Notes under the pieces: generated by a model
Databases searched by the model: none
Seen by the model: the letters and a program-made list of their open reading frames with translations, nothing else
What the model was told of the DNA's origin: nothing
DNA from: Collinsella aerofaciens
Lineage (GTDB): Bacteria; Actinomycetota; Coriobacteriia; Coriobacteriales; Coriobacteriaceae
Length of the DNA stretch: 64,000 nt
NCBI RefSeq assembly: GCF_015670795.1
Contig: NZ_JADPCJ010000008.1
Span: forward strand, 1-64,000
Reading direction: 5' to 3'
Shown: positions 27,601 to 35,914 of the stretch, piece by piece
Layout of the letters: each line of letters starts with the position of its first letter
How positions within the stretch are numbered: the stretch's first letter is position 1
Made by a program: the position numbers and the translations under genes

Positions 27601-29478
27601 CGTGGCATCGGACATAAAGGTGCCGCCCTGAACGATTACCTGGCTGCCGATCTCCTTGGGATCGCGCAGCTTAATGACCTTGAACAGGGCATTCTTGATG
27701 ACGGAATAGGACAGGCCGGCCGCGATGTCGCCCACCGTGGCGCCTTCCTTTTGCGCCTGCTTGACGCGCGAGTTCATAAAGACCGTGCAGCGGCTGCCCA
27801 GGTCGACCGGGGCCTTGGCATGGATGGCGGCATCGGCGAACGCGCGCACGTCCATGTTCATAGAGACGGCGAAGCTCTCGATAAAGCTACCGCAGCCCGA
27901 CGAACAGGCCTCGTTGAGCATGATGTGCTCGATAACGCCGTCCTTGACGCGCAGGCACTTCATGTCCTGGCCGCCGATGTCCAGGATAAACTCGACGCCG
28001 GGCAGGAACGCCTTGGCGCCGCGCAGGTGCGCAACGGTCTCGATCTCGCCCGAGTCGGCCTTGAGGGCCTCGATGAGCAGCGCCTCGCCATAGCCCGTGG
28101 TGGTCACGTGGCCGATGGTGCAGCCGGCGGGGATGTGGTTGTAGAAATCGGCCATGATGACCTTGGCCGTGCCCAGGATGTCGCCGTTGTTGTTGCCGTA
28201 CCAGGTGTGCAACAGCTGGCCGTCCTCGCCCACGAGCGCGGCCTTCATGGTGGTGGAACCGGCGTCGATGCCGATGAACACGCGGCCGGTGTAGCCGTCG
28301 AGTTTGCCCTTGGGGACGACTTCCTGGTCGTGGCGGGTTTTGAACTCGGCAAAGTCCTCGTCAGTGGCAAAGAGCGGATCCAGGCGCTCAACCTCGGCGC
28401 CCTGCGTGTCGCCCAGGCTGTCGATGGCCTCGATGAGCTGCGGGAACGTGCTGAGCTTGTTGGACTCATGCGCCATGGCGGCGCCGCTCGCCACAAACAG
28501 GTGGGCGTTTTGGGGCACGATACGGTGCTCCTCGTTCAGATTGAGCGTGAGGTAGAAGCGGTGGCGCAGCTCGGAGAGATACTGCAGCGGGCCGCCCAGG
28601 AAGGCGACGTTGCCGCGGATGGGACGGCCGCACGCCAGGCCCGAGATGGTCTGGGTCACGACAGCCTGGAAGATGGAGGCGGCCACGTCCTCGGGGCGGG
28701 CGCCCTCGTTGAGCAGCGGCTGCACGTCGGTCTTGGCAAAAACGCCGCAGCGGCTGGCGATGGGATAGATGGTGGTGGCGTTGGCCGCGAGCTCATTGAG
28801 GCCGCTGGCGTCGGTGTGCAGCAGGGTTGCCATCTGGTCGATGAACGCGCCCGTACCGCCAGCGCAGGTGCCGTTCATGCGCTGCTCGATGCCGTTGTCG
28901 AAGTAGATGATCTTGGCGTCTTCGCCACCCAACTCGATGGCGACGTCGGTGGCCGGGATAAGGGTCTCGACGGCGCGCTTACTGGCGATGACCTCCTGGA
29001 CAAACTCCAGGTCGAGCCACTGGGACAGCAGCAGGCCGCCCGAGCCGGTGATGGCGCAGGTCATCTGGGCCGTCGGCAGCACGGTCGCAGCGCCCTCGAA
29101 CAGGTCGCGGGCGCAGGCACGGACGTCGGTGTGGTGGCGCTGGTACTTGGCGTAGACGATCTGGTTATCGTCGTTGAGCACGGCGAGCTTAACGGTGGTG
29201 GAGCCCACGTCGATGCCCAGGTGCAGGTTGCCACGAGCGTTTTCGGGGTTGAAGATCGCGCCTTCGGGGGCGTGGGCGGCGGCTACGGGCTCAGCGGCGG
29301 CGGCGGGCTCACTGGCGATGGACGTCTCCCCTGCCGCGTTCTTGGCATCGGCAACTGCCTCGGCGACCTTCTCGGCAGCGGCAGTCGCGGCCTTCTGCGC
29401 GGCGTCCACCACGGCGGGCGCGGCCTCGCGTGCGGCAGCGACCATGCGGTCCTTGATGCCCTCGACGAGTTTGCTCAT
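24697..29478 (-). CDS. Acyl-CoA dehydratase activase / dehydratase-related giant fusion (BcrAD/BadFG + DUF2229 + HgdB-like)
   Basis: The 1593-aa protein joins two ASKHA activase domains (HLGIDVGSTTVKLAVL from residue 86; FIGIDAGSTTMKAAL near 398), each with its cysteine-containing glycine motif (CAGGTGAFIDQMA; CSSGCGSFIESFA). A cysteine cluster, CGRCSNNCQL, is near 684, followed by a DUF2229 region with CVRWERKEDPTAGNCYNCP near 832, then an HgdB-like domain, and a final CVSCGP near 1570. Related 2-hydroxyacyl-CoA dehydratase activases are ATP-driven [4Fe-4S] electron donors. These large fusions are common in anaerobes but their substrate is unknown. The Ala-rich first 75 residues are an unusual helical extension. 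It follows a TetR gene by 11 bp. Confidence 0.88.
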   Translation of the reverse strand: MSKLVEGIKDRMVAAAREAAPAVVDAAQKAATAAAEKVAEAVADAKNAAGETSIASEPAAAAEPVAAAHAPEGAIFNPENARGNLHLGIDVGSTTVKLAVLNDDNQIVYAKYQRHHTDVRACARDLFEGAATVLPTAQMTCAITGSGGLLLSQWLDLEFVQEVIASKRAVETLIPATDVAIELGGEDAKIIYFDNGIEQRMNGTCAGGTGAFIDQMATLLHTDASGLNELAANATTIYPIASRCGVFAKTDVQPLLNEGARPEDVAASIFQAVVTQTISGLACGRPIRGNVAFLGGPLQYLSELRHRFYLTLNLNEEHRIVPQNAHLFVASGAAMAHESNKLSTFPQLIEAIDSLGDTQGAEVERLDPLFATDEDFAEFKTRHDQEVVPKGKLDGYTGRVFIGIDAGSTTMKAALVGEDGQLLHTWYGNNNGDILGTAKVIMADFYNHIPAGCTIGHVTTTGYGEALLIEALKADSGEIETVAHLRGAKAFLPGVEFILDIGGQDMKCLRVKDGVIEHIMLNEACSSGCGSFIESFAVSMNMDVRAFADAAIHAKAPVDLGSRCTVFMNSRVKQAQKEGATVGDIAAGLSYSVIKNALFKVIKLRDPKEIGSQVIVQGGTFMSDATLRAFEQLTGVHAVRPDIAGCMGAYGAALLARDRAGADGTSTILSAEDIAHLTVTQKHVRCGRCSNNCQLTVNDFGGGRRFITGNRCEKGAGHKKQKTEAPNLFKKKNELLFNREVLSPDEAPRGTVGIPRALNMYENYPFWHAFFTRLGFSVQLSDQSSKKTYQAGIESMPSESVCYPAKMSHGHVMNLIDRDVDFIWMPCVRWERKEDPTAGNCYNCPIVMSYPTALALNIDEIREQNIEFLYPFVPYHDKTELKRRLYQVLAVDRVADAQAGRGRVRGPKITRSEVDAAVNAAFEADARFHEDIQTMGEEALKWVEDHGGHGIVLAGRPYHNDPEINHALPELISSFGFAVFTEDSLAHLVKPERPIRVVDQWMYHSRLYAVARFVTMRNDLDLIQLNSFGCGLDALTTDQVQEILEASGKIYTVLKIDEVSNLGAARIRIRSLMAALKDQEAERLAEATAAGEAYEQGDAAPVAPSTDAPAFASRKYTFEAQRESASTAWPKVPFTEQMRDEGYTILCPQMAPIHFDLVKEVFRGAGYNLELLPSTDHDAVEAGLRYVNNDICYPSILVTGQIMEAIESGRYDLSKTAVVISQTGGGCRATNYIALIRKALRESGHPEIPVISLSAVALGEDNPGFKITPALLKQAVYAVLFGDVMMQMLYRCRPYEATPGAANALYEEYMARARKLAPKFNRHNYTKLCREAIRAFDTMPLVGEGTKPRVGVVGEILVKFHPTANNHVVDVIEREGCEAVVPGLLDFFLYSMSNAELQKDELGSSATTRAGMQALIKLVDWMRTPVEEMLEKSRRFEAPERIGTMADKARTVLSVCNNMGEGWLLTAEMLDLIDHGAPNIICTQPFACLPNHVVGKAVIKELRRQHPESNIVAVDYDPGASEVNQLNRIKLMISVAKENMRAGKGFKLEKVAPLAMDEVTGQMRAHDGCVSCGPASEEAVASVAKRLGRGIKK

Positions 29479-29489
29479 TGTCTCTCCTC

Positions 29490-30200
29490 TTAGTTGTTGG
29501 ACTCGACGGTTGCGGCGGTGTCGACCGCGTCCTCGAGCTGCAAGTTCAATAGCTTCATGCCGTATTCCGGAACGTTGATATCGATGGGTTGGCCATACAA
29601 GTCACCAGGGCGCACAAAAGCGAGCACCGTCATAATGCGCGCCATGGCCTCGGGCGATTCGGTGAGCCCGCGCTCAAACCAGCGCTGAATCATGCCGACC
29701 TCGGCACTCACGATGTAGGTGACGTAGTAGTCAAAGAACGTGCCCAGCGCCAGGCCCAAAATGCCCGTCTGCGCACGCGGCACCACAGCCTCACGAGCGG
29801 TGTCGATGATTCTTTTAATGAAAGCTTGGTCGCCGCCCGGACCCAGCAGCGCACCGATTAAGTCGCGGTTGGCCGCAAGATAACGCAGCAGATCAACCGA
29901 ACCGGGCGCGGGCTCGAGTTCATCGATGTTGTGATAGAGATCGGGCAGCTGAGCTGCGGTGATGAGCTCAATGCGCTCACGGATCTCGGCCAGCAAGCCG
30001 TCCTCGATTTGATTGATAAAGTCGGGAATATCGCGGTAGTGCGAATAGAACGTGCGGCGCGTAAGGCCGGCACGCTCGGTGAGCGACGCGACGTTAATGC
30101 GCGAAAGGTCACCGCTTTCGGCAAGCTCGCTGGCAAGCGCCTGGCGAAGGGCACGCTGCGAGCGAAGGGACCGGCGATCGCATTTCTCGAGCTGGGACAA
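29490..30200 (-). CDS. TetR/AcrR family regulator
   Basis: A 236-aa repressor-type protein with an N-terminal helix-turn-helix at about residues 15-60 (SRINVASLTERAGLTRRTFYSHYRD) and an all-helical ligand domain. Start is TTG at 30200, 4 bases after GGAGG. Eleven base pairs separate it from the 1593-aa fusion gene, so it should control its own operon, perhaps in answer to an acyl-CoA or fatty acid. Two palindromes lie in its promoter region. Confidence 0.93.
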   Translation of the reverse strand: MSQLEKCDRRSLRSQRALRQALASELAESGDLSRINVASLTERAGLTRRTFYSHYRDIPDFINQIEDGLLAEIRERIELITAAQLPDLYHNIDELEPAPGSVDLLRYLAANRDLIGALLGPGGDQAFIKRIIDTAREAVVPRAQTGILGLALGTFFDYYVTYIVSAEVGMIQRWFERGLTESPEAMARIMTVLAFVRPGDLYGQPIDINVPEYGMKLLNLQLEDAVDTAATVESNN

Positions 30201-30221
30201 GCGTCCTCCTTGTTACTCAGC

Positions 30222-30266
30222 CTGTGCGCTATTGCACAGTGCGAGTATTATTGCACACCGTGTGCA
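30222..30266. promoter_or_regulatory. Candidate TetR operators upstream of the regulator-activase operon
   Basis: Two palindromes share GTGC/GCAC half-sites: CTGTGC-N6-GCACAG (30222-30239) and TGCACAC-C-GTGTGCA (30252-30266). They lie 22-66 bases before the TTG start, where an autoregulating TetR would bind. Confidence 0.65.
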
Positions 30267-30290
30267 CCAACACGTAAAGGCAATATTTTG

Positions 30291-30322
30291 GATGTGACAA
30301 AGGGCAGCCCCTTTGTCACATC
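30291..30322. repeat. Dispersed hairpin repeat, family B, copy 1
   Basis: GATGTGACAAAGG pairs perfectly with CCTTTGTCACATC across GCAGCC. A near-copy is at 44929-44961. It sits between the divergent TetR operon and the paralog cluster. Confidence 0.75.
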
Positions 30323-30332
30323 GAGCCGCTGC

Positions 30333-30354
30333 TTGGTCCCGTTAATGGGACCAA
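30333..30354. promoter_or_regulatory. Conserved inverted repeat in the leader of paralog 1
   Basis: TTGGTCCC-GTTAAT-GGGACCAA is a perfect 8-bp inverted repeat 53 bases before the start codon. The core CCCGTTAATGGGACCA recurs before paralog 2 at 32629-32644, and the following 45 bases also align, so the leader was duplicated with the gene and has been kept. Confidence 0.55.
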
Positions 30355-30406
30355 CAATCGCCGCACCCGTTGCATCATGTCGGTAACGACCGATAAGGAG
30401 GCCGAC

Positions 30407-32533
30407 ATGAACAATCAGGCAAGCGATGGCATCACCGATGCCGGCAAAGACCTCGTCCTCAGCTGCATCAAAAGCCAAGAGCTGCGCGACCACATGCGCA
30501 AATACTTATACTGGCCGGCGCCAATCATCGCCGGCTCTCTTAAGACGCTTGATGAAAAGCGCACCATGCTCGAGCAACTCCGCATGGAGGTTTCGCCGGA
30601 GCTGTTCGAAAATATCGACTCCCATCTCGCCCAGCTCAACAGCGCGCTCGACATGCTCAACAACGTCGAGCGCGACCGTGGAATCCTCCTGCTATACGTC
30701 ATGTTCTACAACGAGGAGGAGCGTGACGCCGACGCCCTTGACGGCCCCTTCCCCACCGCATCGTGGGACGCCGCACAAACGCTCATGAAGCGTTACATCG
30801 AAGAGTATCCTGACGACGACTGGTCCGAATCGTACTGGAAGATCAATCTCTACACCTCGGAAGATCTGCACGAGCACCAAACGGCGCAGCCCTCTCTGTC
30901 GTTTGCGGCCACCAAGGACGGCGAGCTCATATTCCTCCGCGATCTGCGCAATCACCGCACTCGCAAATCGCATGTCGAAAGCGCCTGGCAAAACGAAAGC
31001 AGGAGGTTCTGCGACAGCAACGAACCCATCTATACGCCGTGGGTCCCAGGCGACATCCTCAAAATCGACGGTCGCCCCTTCGATCACGGGCTTCGCTTTG
31101 CCATTGTGCTCGAAAACGACTACGAGCACACGCTCCGGGGGCAGATCTGGTGCGCAGGGCCTAGCAAAGATCACGGCGTTAAGGAGGGTTCACTTTCATC
31201 CGGCACCTACAGCGACAGTCTCCTGGACCCCTTCATCCCCTCCGCCCTCTATACCGCCGAGCGCTACACCGGCGAGCTGCCGGACGACTGCGCTTTTATG
31301 CTCGAGCTTTCGCAGAAGCTGCACGACAACCCCGACTACGGCAAGCAATGGTCCGAAGGCTCGGTCGGACACGATTGCCTGCAGCCGCACCGCAAGCCTA
31401 CCAGCCAAAGTGAGCTGGATATTCGTCCGGACATCTTTGAGTTTTTAGACTCGCACAGTATTAAGGAGCATCTTCAACGAATCAACTACGAGCTCACCAC
31501 GCCCGTAGCGGCTTTTATCGTCGACCGCTCGCATAAAGCGACATTGCAGCAAAAGCTTGAAGGCTGGCAAAAGATCATCGACACCATGCCCAATTGCGCC
31601 ATGAGCCGCAGAAATGACACGATCAACATCCCGGACTTCCATGCCTTTCTGCGCAATGTCATTAAGCAGGAGCACAGAAAGCTCGCACACTTTAAAAGGA
31701 CGGACGGTCAAAGCCTGTTTTTCTTTGATGACTACTCATGGGACCGGCGCGGGCAAGGCGGCTGTCTTTACGGCCCGTACAGCAGTTATCAAAAGTGCTT
31801 CGATGCAATCTGGAAAGAGTTCGACGGTGACGATCCCAAAGCCATCAGGATCACTCGTCGTCCCATCGACCCAGACGAAGACCACTATGCCGACGACATG
31901 GTCTTACTCAATGCGAACGGCGAAGTAATGTCTTGTGATTACCGCAACGAAAACGAGTGGGACGAGGATGGAACCACAAGCGATTTCGAGGACATGTGGT
32001 TTGATATCCCAACGCCCTTCCATGCCGGAGACATCGTCTGCAACCTCCAACGCCCCGACGAGCCGATGGTGCTGTTTGACCTGCAAACTTGGGGATCCGA
32101 ACGAGTCGACAAAGAGCTGGCCTCCTCCGTCTACAAAGAGCGCCTCGTGCAAAAGGCCGACAAGCTATTGCGTTGGCACCGATATGACGGCGACACCAGC
32201 GACATGTACGCCTACGGCTGCCAAGTCTCATCCGCCTTGCATTTCCCCTTCTACATTGGGGAGCCTGAGGGCTTTCTTTTGGACATCGACTATTACCGCA
32301 AGCCGCTCAAGTCAGAGGAGCGAATCCTTTACGGCGTCAGGGCATATGTCAAAGGCGACCTGGCGGTTGATTCGCTCGCCGCGATGGTCAGCGCATGCGA
32401 GCTACAGGCGCTGGCGGAGAAAAAGGCACGCGGCTTCGAGGACGCAGACGGTTGGCTCAAGGACCGCTATCCAGAGCTGTTCGATGCGACGGTTGAGCCT
32501 TTCTTAGAGGATGATTGCGGCAGTTGCGCTTAG
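30407..32533 (+). CDS. Unknown tandem-domain protein, paralog 1 (two halves)
   Basis: I do not recognise this 708-aa protein. It is cytoplasmic-looking: no signal peptide or membrane segment. The two halves (about 1-335 and 345-700) appear homologous, with the same order of blocks: a helical start with LRDHM or IKEHL; a GPF/GPY-S block before an Ala/Trp helix; a strand ending in DGEL or NGEV; then YTPWVPGDILKIDGRPF in the first half and DIPTPFHAGDIVCNLQRP in the second. The GDI-x-RP pattern resembles SH3-like barrels of the MazF/PemK type, but only weakly. AAGGAG lies 6 bases before the ATG. About 60% identical by eye to paralog 2, which follows. Confidence 0.8.
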   Translation: MNNQASDGITDAGKDLVLSCIKSQELRDHMRKYLYWPAPIIAGSLKTLDEKRTMLEQLRMEVSPELFENIDSHLAQLNSALDMLNNVERDRGILLLYVMFYNEEERDADALDGPFPTASWDAAQTLMKRYIEEYPDDDWSESYWKINLYTSEDLHEHQTAQPSLSFAATKDGELIFLRDLRNHRTRKSHVESAWQNESRRFCDSNEPIYTPWVPGDILKIDGRPFDHGLRFAIVLENDYEHTLRGQIWCAGPSKDHGVKEGSLSSGTYSDSLLDPFIPSALYTAERYTGELPDDCAFMLELSQKLHDNPDYGKQWSEGSVGHDCLQPHRKPTSQSELDIRPDIFEFLDSHSIKEHLQRINYELTTPVAAFIVDRSHKATLQQKLEGWQKIIDTMPNCAMSRRNDTINIPDFHAFLRNVIKQEHRKLAHFKRTDGQSLFFFDDYSWDRRGQGGCLYGPYSSYQKCFDAIWKEFDGDDPKAIRITRRPIDPDEDHYADDMVLLNANGEVMSCDYRNENEWDEDGTTSDFEDMWFDIPTPFHAGDIVCNLQRPDEPMVLFDLQTWGSERVDKELASSVYKERLVQKADKLLRWHRYDGDTSDMYAYGCQVSSALHFPFYIGEPEGFLLDIDYYRKPLKSEERILYGVRAYVKGDLAVDSLAAMVSACELQALAEKKARGFEDADGWLKDRYPELFDATVEPFLEDDCGSCA

Positions 32534-32628
32534 TTTTGAAACGCCACTACCAATTGTTCATTCAATACGCGCACACCCATGTACCAGTGCGTTTCCAGAA
32601 GTATGTTTGACGCGAGATTCATATCAGA

Positions 32629-32644
32629 CCCGTTAATGGGACCA
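32629..32644. promoter_or_regulatory. Conserved leader motif before paralog 2
   Basis: CCCGTTAATGGGACCA, the same core as in the leader of paralog 1, 54 bases before this start; the left arm of the inverted repeat is partly lost (GACCC instead of GGTCCC). Confidence 0.5.
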
Positions 32645-32697
32645 CAAAGCACAACCCCTGATGGATGCTAATGGCAACGACCGAATTGGAGATTGCT

Positions 32698-34830
32698 ATG
32701 GACAGCCAAGCAGATACCGTGATCACCGATGCCGGCAGGGAGCTCGTTTGCAGTTGCATCAAGGACGATGAGCTGCGTGCTCATATGTTCAAACACATGG
32801 GAATGGCAGATGGCTCCCTCTGTAAAATCATCGGCGGCTCCCTCAAGACGCTCGACGAAAAACGGACCATGCTCGAGCAGCTTCGCAAAGAGGCCTCATC
32901 GGATTACGCCGAGGCGATCGACTCCGGCCTCGAACAACTCGACACTGCACTCGATATGCTTTACAACGTTGACCGCGACCGCGGTATCTTGCTGGTCTCC
33001 GCCGTGTTTTACAGTGAAGAGGAGCGCGGGCACGACACCTTTGATGGCCCCTTCCCCGTTGCCTCTTGGGATGCCGCTCAAACCCTTATGAAGCAATACG
33101 TCGATGACGACCCCGATGAAGATTGGTCCGAATCATTCTGGCAGATTAAGCTCTATACCGCCGAAGACTTACACGACCGCCCGCGCGCTCAAGTCTCGCT
33201 GATATTCGCCGCGACCATGACGGGCGATTTGGTCTTTTTGAGCGACCGCCGGAATCAGCGGACTTCGCATCAAAGCATCGATCACTTGCCGTGGAACAAT
33301 AGCAAGCACTTCTGTGCCAATGGTGAGGTTTTCTACACTCCCTGGTCCCCCGGCGACATCATCAAGATCGATAGTCGGCCCTTCGACCACGGTCCCCGTT
33401 TCGCCATCGTGCTCGAAGACGACTACGATAGTTCGTTCAAAGGCCAGGTTTGGTGCGCCTATCCGAGCAAAATCTACGGCGTTGAGGAAGGCAATCTCCG
33501 CTTGAGGGATTTCACGGACGGCTTCCTCGACGACTTCACACCCTCTGCGCTCTACACCGCCGAACGCTATATCGGCGACTTGCCCGATGATTGTTCCTTT
33601 ATGCTCGAACTCTCGAAAAAGCTGCACGATGACCCCGGCTGTGGCAAACAATGGTCGGACGGATCGGTCGTACACGACTGCCTGCAGCCATACCGCACAT
33701 CGGCCGGCTCCGGCGCCAACGCCATACGTTCGGACATTCTCGAGTTTCTCGACTCACCCGACATCAAGGAACACTTAAAGGACATCGGCTACGAGCCCAC
33801 CACGCCCGAGGCGGCGTTCATCGTCGACCGTTCGAGCGAAAAGACGCTGCAACAGAAGATCGAGACTTGGCAAAAGATTCTCGAAAACATGCCCAATTGT
33901 GCGATGAACAGGCGATACGGCACGTTCAATATCCCCAACTTCCACGTCTTTCTCCGCGACGTCATCAAATGGGAGCGCAAGATAATTGCCCGGTTCAAAC
34001 AACCTGGCAAGCACATGTATTTCTTTGAGGACAAGACGGGAAGTCCCCATGAGAGCGGGTGCAATTATGGCCCCTACACCAGCTACGAAAAATGTTTCAA
34101 AGCAATCTGGAATGAACTTGAGGAGGAGAATCCTACCTCGATTGAAATAACACGCCGCCCAATCGATCCGGACGAAGACCACGATGCTGCCGACAGACTC
34201 ATGCTCAACGCGAAAGGCGAGATCATGGACTGCCAACTGCGCTGCATCGACAAGGAACGCGAGGGCGAAGACCCCACTTTCGCTTTTGTGTTGATGTGGT
34301 TTGACATCCCGACGCCATTCCACGCCGGCGACATCATTTGTCGTCACGGCGACCCTGGCGACCCCATGCTGCTTCTCAATATGCAGACATGGACCACGAA
34401 GCGGGTCATGGATGAGCTTCCGCCTTCCACTTACAGGGAATGCGCCGCAAAAAAGGCCGACGACCTGCTCAGGCACCATCGGCAAAATGGCGATGCGAGC
34501 GACATGTACGCCTACGGCTGCCAGATTGAATATCCCCTGGAGTACCCCGTCTATATCGGAGAGCCGAGTTGTTTTCTTCTCGATATGGAATACTGCCGTA
34601 CCCCGCTCAAGCCGGAGGCGAGAATTCTGTACGGCGTGCGGGCATATCTCGACGGCTATCTGGGTCTTGACTCACTTATTGCACTATCGAGCCTTTACGA
34701 GCTGCAGGCACTGGTCAAGAAAAAAGTCGAGTGGTTTGAAAGGGAAGACGGCAGGCTCAAGAGCTGCTATCCGGAGCTGTTCGATGACACGATAGCCCCG
34801 CTGGCACGATTCAAAACAAAGAGGAGCTAA
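32698..34830 (+). CDS. Unknown tandem-domain protein, paralog 2 (two halves)
   Basis: A 710-aa paralog of the preceding gene along its whole length; both begin with ITDAG, share SLKTLDEKRTMLEQLR near residues 45-60, GPFPVASWDAAQTLMK, YTPWSPGDIIKIDSRPFDHG, SALYTAERYIGDLPDDC, and in the second half WFDIPTPFHAGDIICRHGDP and AYGCQIEYPLEYPVYIGEP. No catalytic motif is apparent. The start at 32698 has GGAG 6 bases upstream. A 164-bp gap with the repeated leader separates it from paralog 1, and it ends 2 bases before paralog 3, so it heads its own unit. C-terminus KTKRS differs from paralog 1. Confidence 0.8.
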   Translation: MDSQADTVITDAGRELVCSCIKDDELRAHMFKHMGMADGSLCKIIGGSLKTLDEKRTMLEQLRKEASSDYAEAIDSGLEQLDTALDMLYNVDRDRGILLVSAVFYSEEERGHDTFDGPFPVASWDAAQTLMKQYVDDDPDEDWSESFWQIKLYTAEDLHDRPRAQVSLIFAATMTGDLVFLSDRRNQRTSHQSIDHLPWNNSKHFCANGEVFYTPWSPGDIIKIDSRPFDHGPRFAIVLEDDYDSSFKGQVWCAYPSKIYGVEEGNLRLRDFTDGFLDDFTPSALYTAERYIGDLPDDCSFMLELSKKLHDDPGCGKQWSDGSVVHDCLQPYRTSAGSGANAIRSDILEFLDSPDIKEHLKDIGYEPTTPEAAFIVDRSSEKTLQQKIETWQKILENMPNCAMNRRYGTFNIPNFHVFLRDVIKWERKIIARFKQPGKHMYFFEDKTGSPHESGCNYGPYTSYEKCFKAIWNELEEENPTSIEITRRPIDPDEDHDAADRLMLNAKGEIMDCQLRCIDKEREGEDPTFAFVLMWFDIPTPFHAGDIICRHGDPGDPMLLLNMQTWTTKRVMDELPPSTYRECAAKKADDLLRHHRQNGDASDMYAYGCQIEYPLEYPVYIGEPSCFLLDMEYCRTPLKPEARILYGVRAYLDGYLGLDSLIALSSLYELQALVKKKVEWFEREDGRLKSCYPELFDDTIAPLARFKTKRS

Positions 34831-34832
34831 CC

Positions 34833-35906
34833 ATGAACATCTTGGATTTTGTCGACTCCCGGGACATTCGGGAACACCTGCGCAGTATCGACTTCCAGCC
34901 CAACACCATCGAGGCCGCCTATCTGGTTTGGTTTTCGAAGACCGCCACGCTCGATCAGAAATGCGAAGCTTGGCAGGAGATCGTGCAAACCATGCCCAAT
35001 TGTTCGCTGGAGGCAACCCATGCCGGTCTTGGAAGGCCGGCCATCCCCGATTTCCATGCTTTTTTGCGCTGGACAATCGATTACAACAAGCGGTGCGTCG
35101 ATGCGTTTGCGAGTGGGACGGGCTACGTTTATCAGTATGAAGAGGAGATTGTGCCCGACGGGCAACTTTGTGGGGCCTTCGGCGCGCCATTCAGCTGTTA
35201 TGAGAAATGTGCCGAGGCGTTGCGCGGTGATGATGAACTTGCGAGCCGTCCAGAGGCACGCGTACGCATCACCCGGTACCCACTCGATGCCGACAAAGAA
35301 CATCGCCAGGAAGATTGGCTCATGGCAAACGGCAAAGGCGAGGCCCTTTCCGTTTATTGCCCTTCAGCCGGCCCCGTTGAGAACGATTGGGAGATCGCAT
35401 TCGAGTTCATCTGGGTCGATATCCCCACGCCGTTCCACACCGGCGACATCGTCTGGACGCCGCAGGGCAGTGACCGTGAGCCGTTCACGTTGTTCGATCT
35501 GCCCACGTGGGACCGGACAAAGCTTGAGGCAGAGCTTCGACAGGCAGACCGTTCTGACGAATGGCTTGATCATGCGCAGCAACGCCTCGAGCACTATCGC
35601 CATGCAGGGGATATCAGCAACATGCGTGCCACTGGTTGCTCGATTACCTACAACGAGACGTTTCCCTTCTACATCGGCGAGCCAGACCCGCTTTACCTAA
35701 ATCTTGAGTACTATCGCAAACCACTCGAAGACGAGCAGCGAATTTTAATCGCCGCCCAGGCCTACCTGCGCGGCGACCTGTATGTCGACTCACTCATCGC
35801 GTTTATCGACACCATAAGGATGGAGTCCAAGGCAAAGCGCAACCTGGAAGAACTACGTCTAGATCAGGCACCGCTCAAGGAGAAGTATCCGCAGCTATTT
35901 GATTAG
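34833..35906 (+). CDS. Unknown single-domain paralog 3 (matches the C-terminal half)
   Basis: The 357-aa protein aligns with residues from about 355 to the end of paralogs 1 and 2: it opens MNILDFVDSRDIREHLRSIDF where they read IFEFLDSHSIKEHL, and keeps DFHAFLRW, VDIPTPFHTGDIVW, FTLFDLPTW, ATGCSITYNETFPFYIGEP, YYRKPLEDEQRIL and the ending YPQLFD. It has its own ribosome site, AGAGGAG, inside the end of paralog 2, with only 2 bases between stop and start, so it is translated as a separate protein and not a broken end of paralog 2. Confidence 0.8.
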   Translation: MNILDFVDSRDIREHLRSIDFQPNTIEAAYLVWFSKTATLDQKCEAWQEIVQTMPNCSLEATHAGLGRPAIPDFHAFLRWTIDYNKRCVDAFASGTGYVYQYEEEIVPDGQLCGAFGAPFSCYEKCAEALRGDDELASRPEARVRITRYPLDADKEHRQEDWLMANGKGEALSVYCPSAGPVENDWEIAFEFIWVDIPTPFHTGDIVWTPQGSDREPFTLFDLPTWDRTKLEAELRQADRSDEWLDHAQQRLEHYRHAGDISNMRATGCSITYNETFPFYIGEPDPLYLNLEYYRKPLEDEQRILIAAQAYLRGDLYVDSLIAFIDTIRMESKAKRNLEELRLDQAPLKEKYPQLFD

Positions 35907-35914
35907 AGGCCGCC

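Noticed and set aside
24781-29493. A 1570-codon open frame antisense to the activase/dehydratase gene
   Set aside because: The minus-strand gene has clear domains and motifs; the antisense frame is low-complexity (His/Arg/Gly/Leu-rich) and arises from codon bias that avoids TTA, CTA and TCA in GC-rich DNA.
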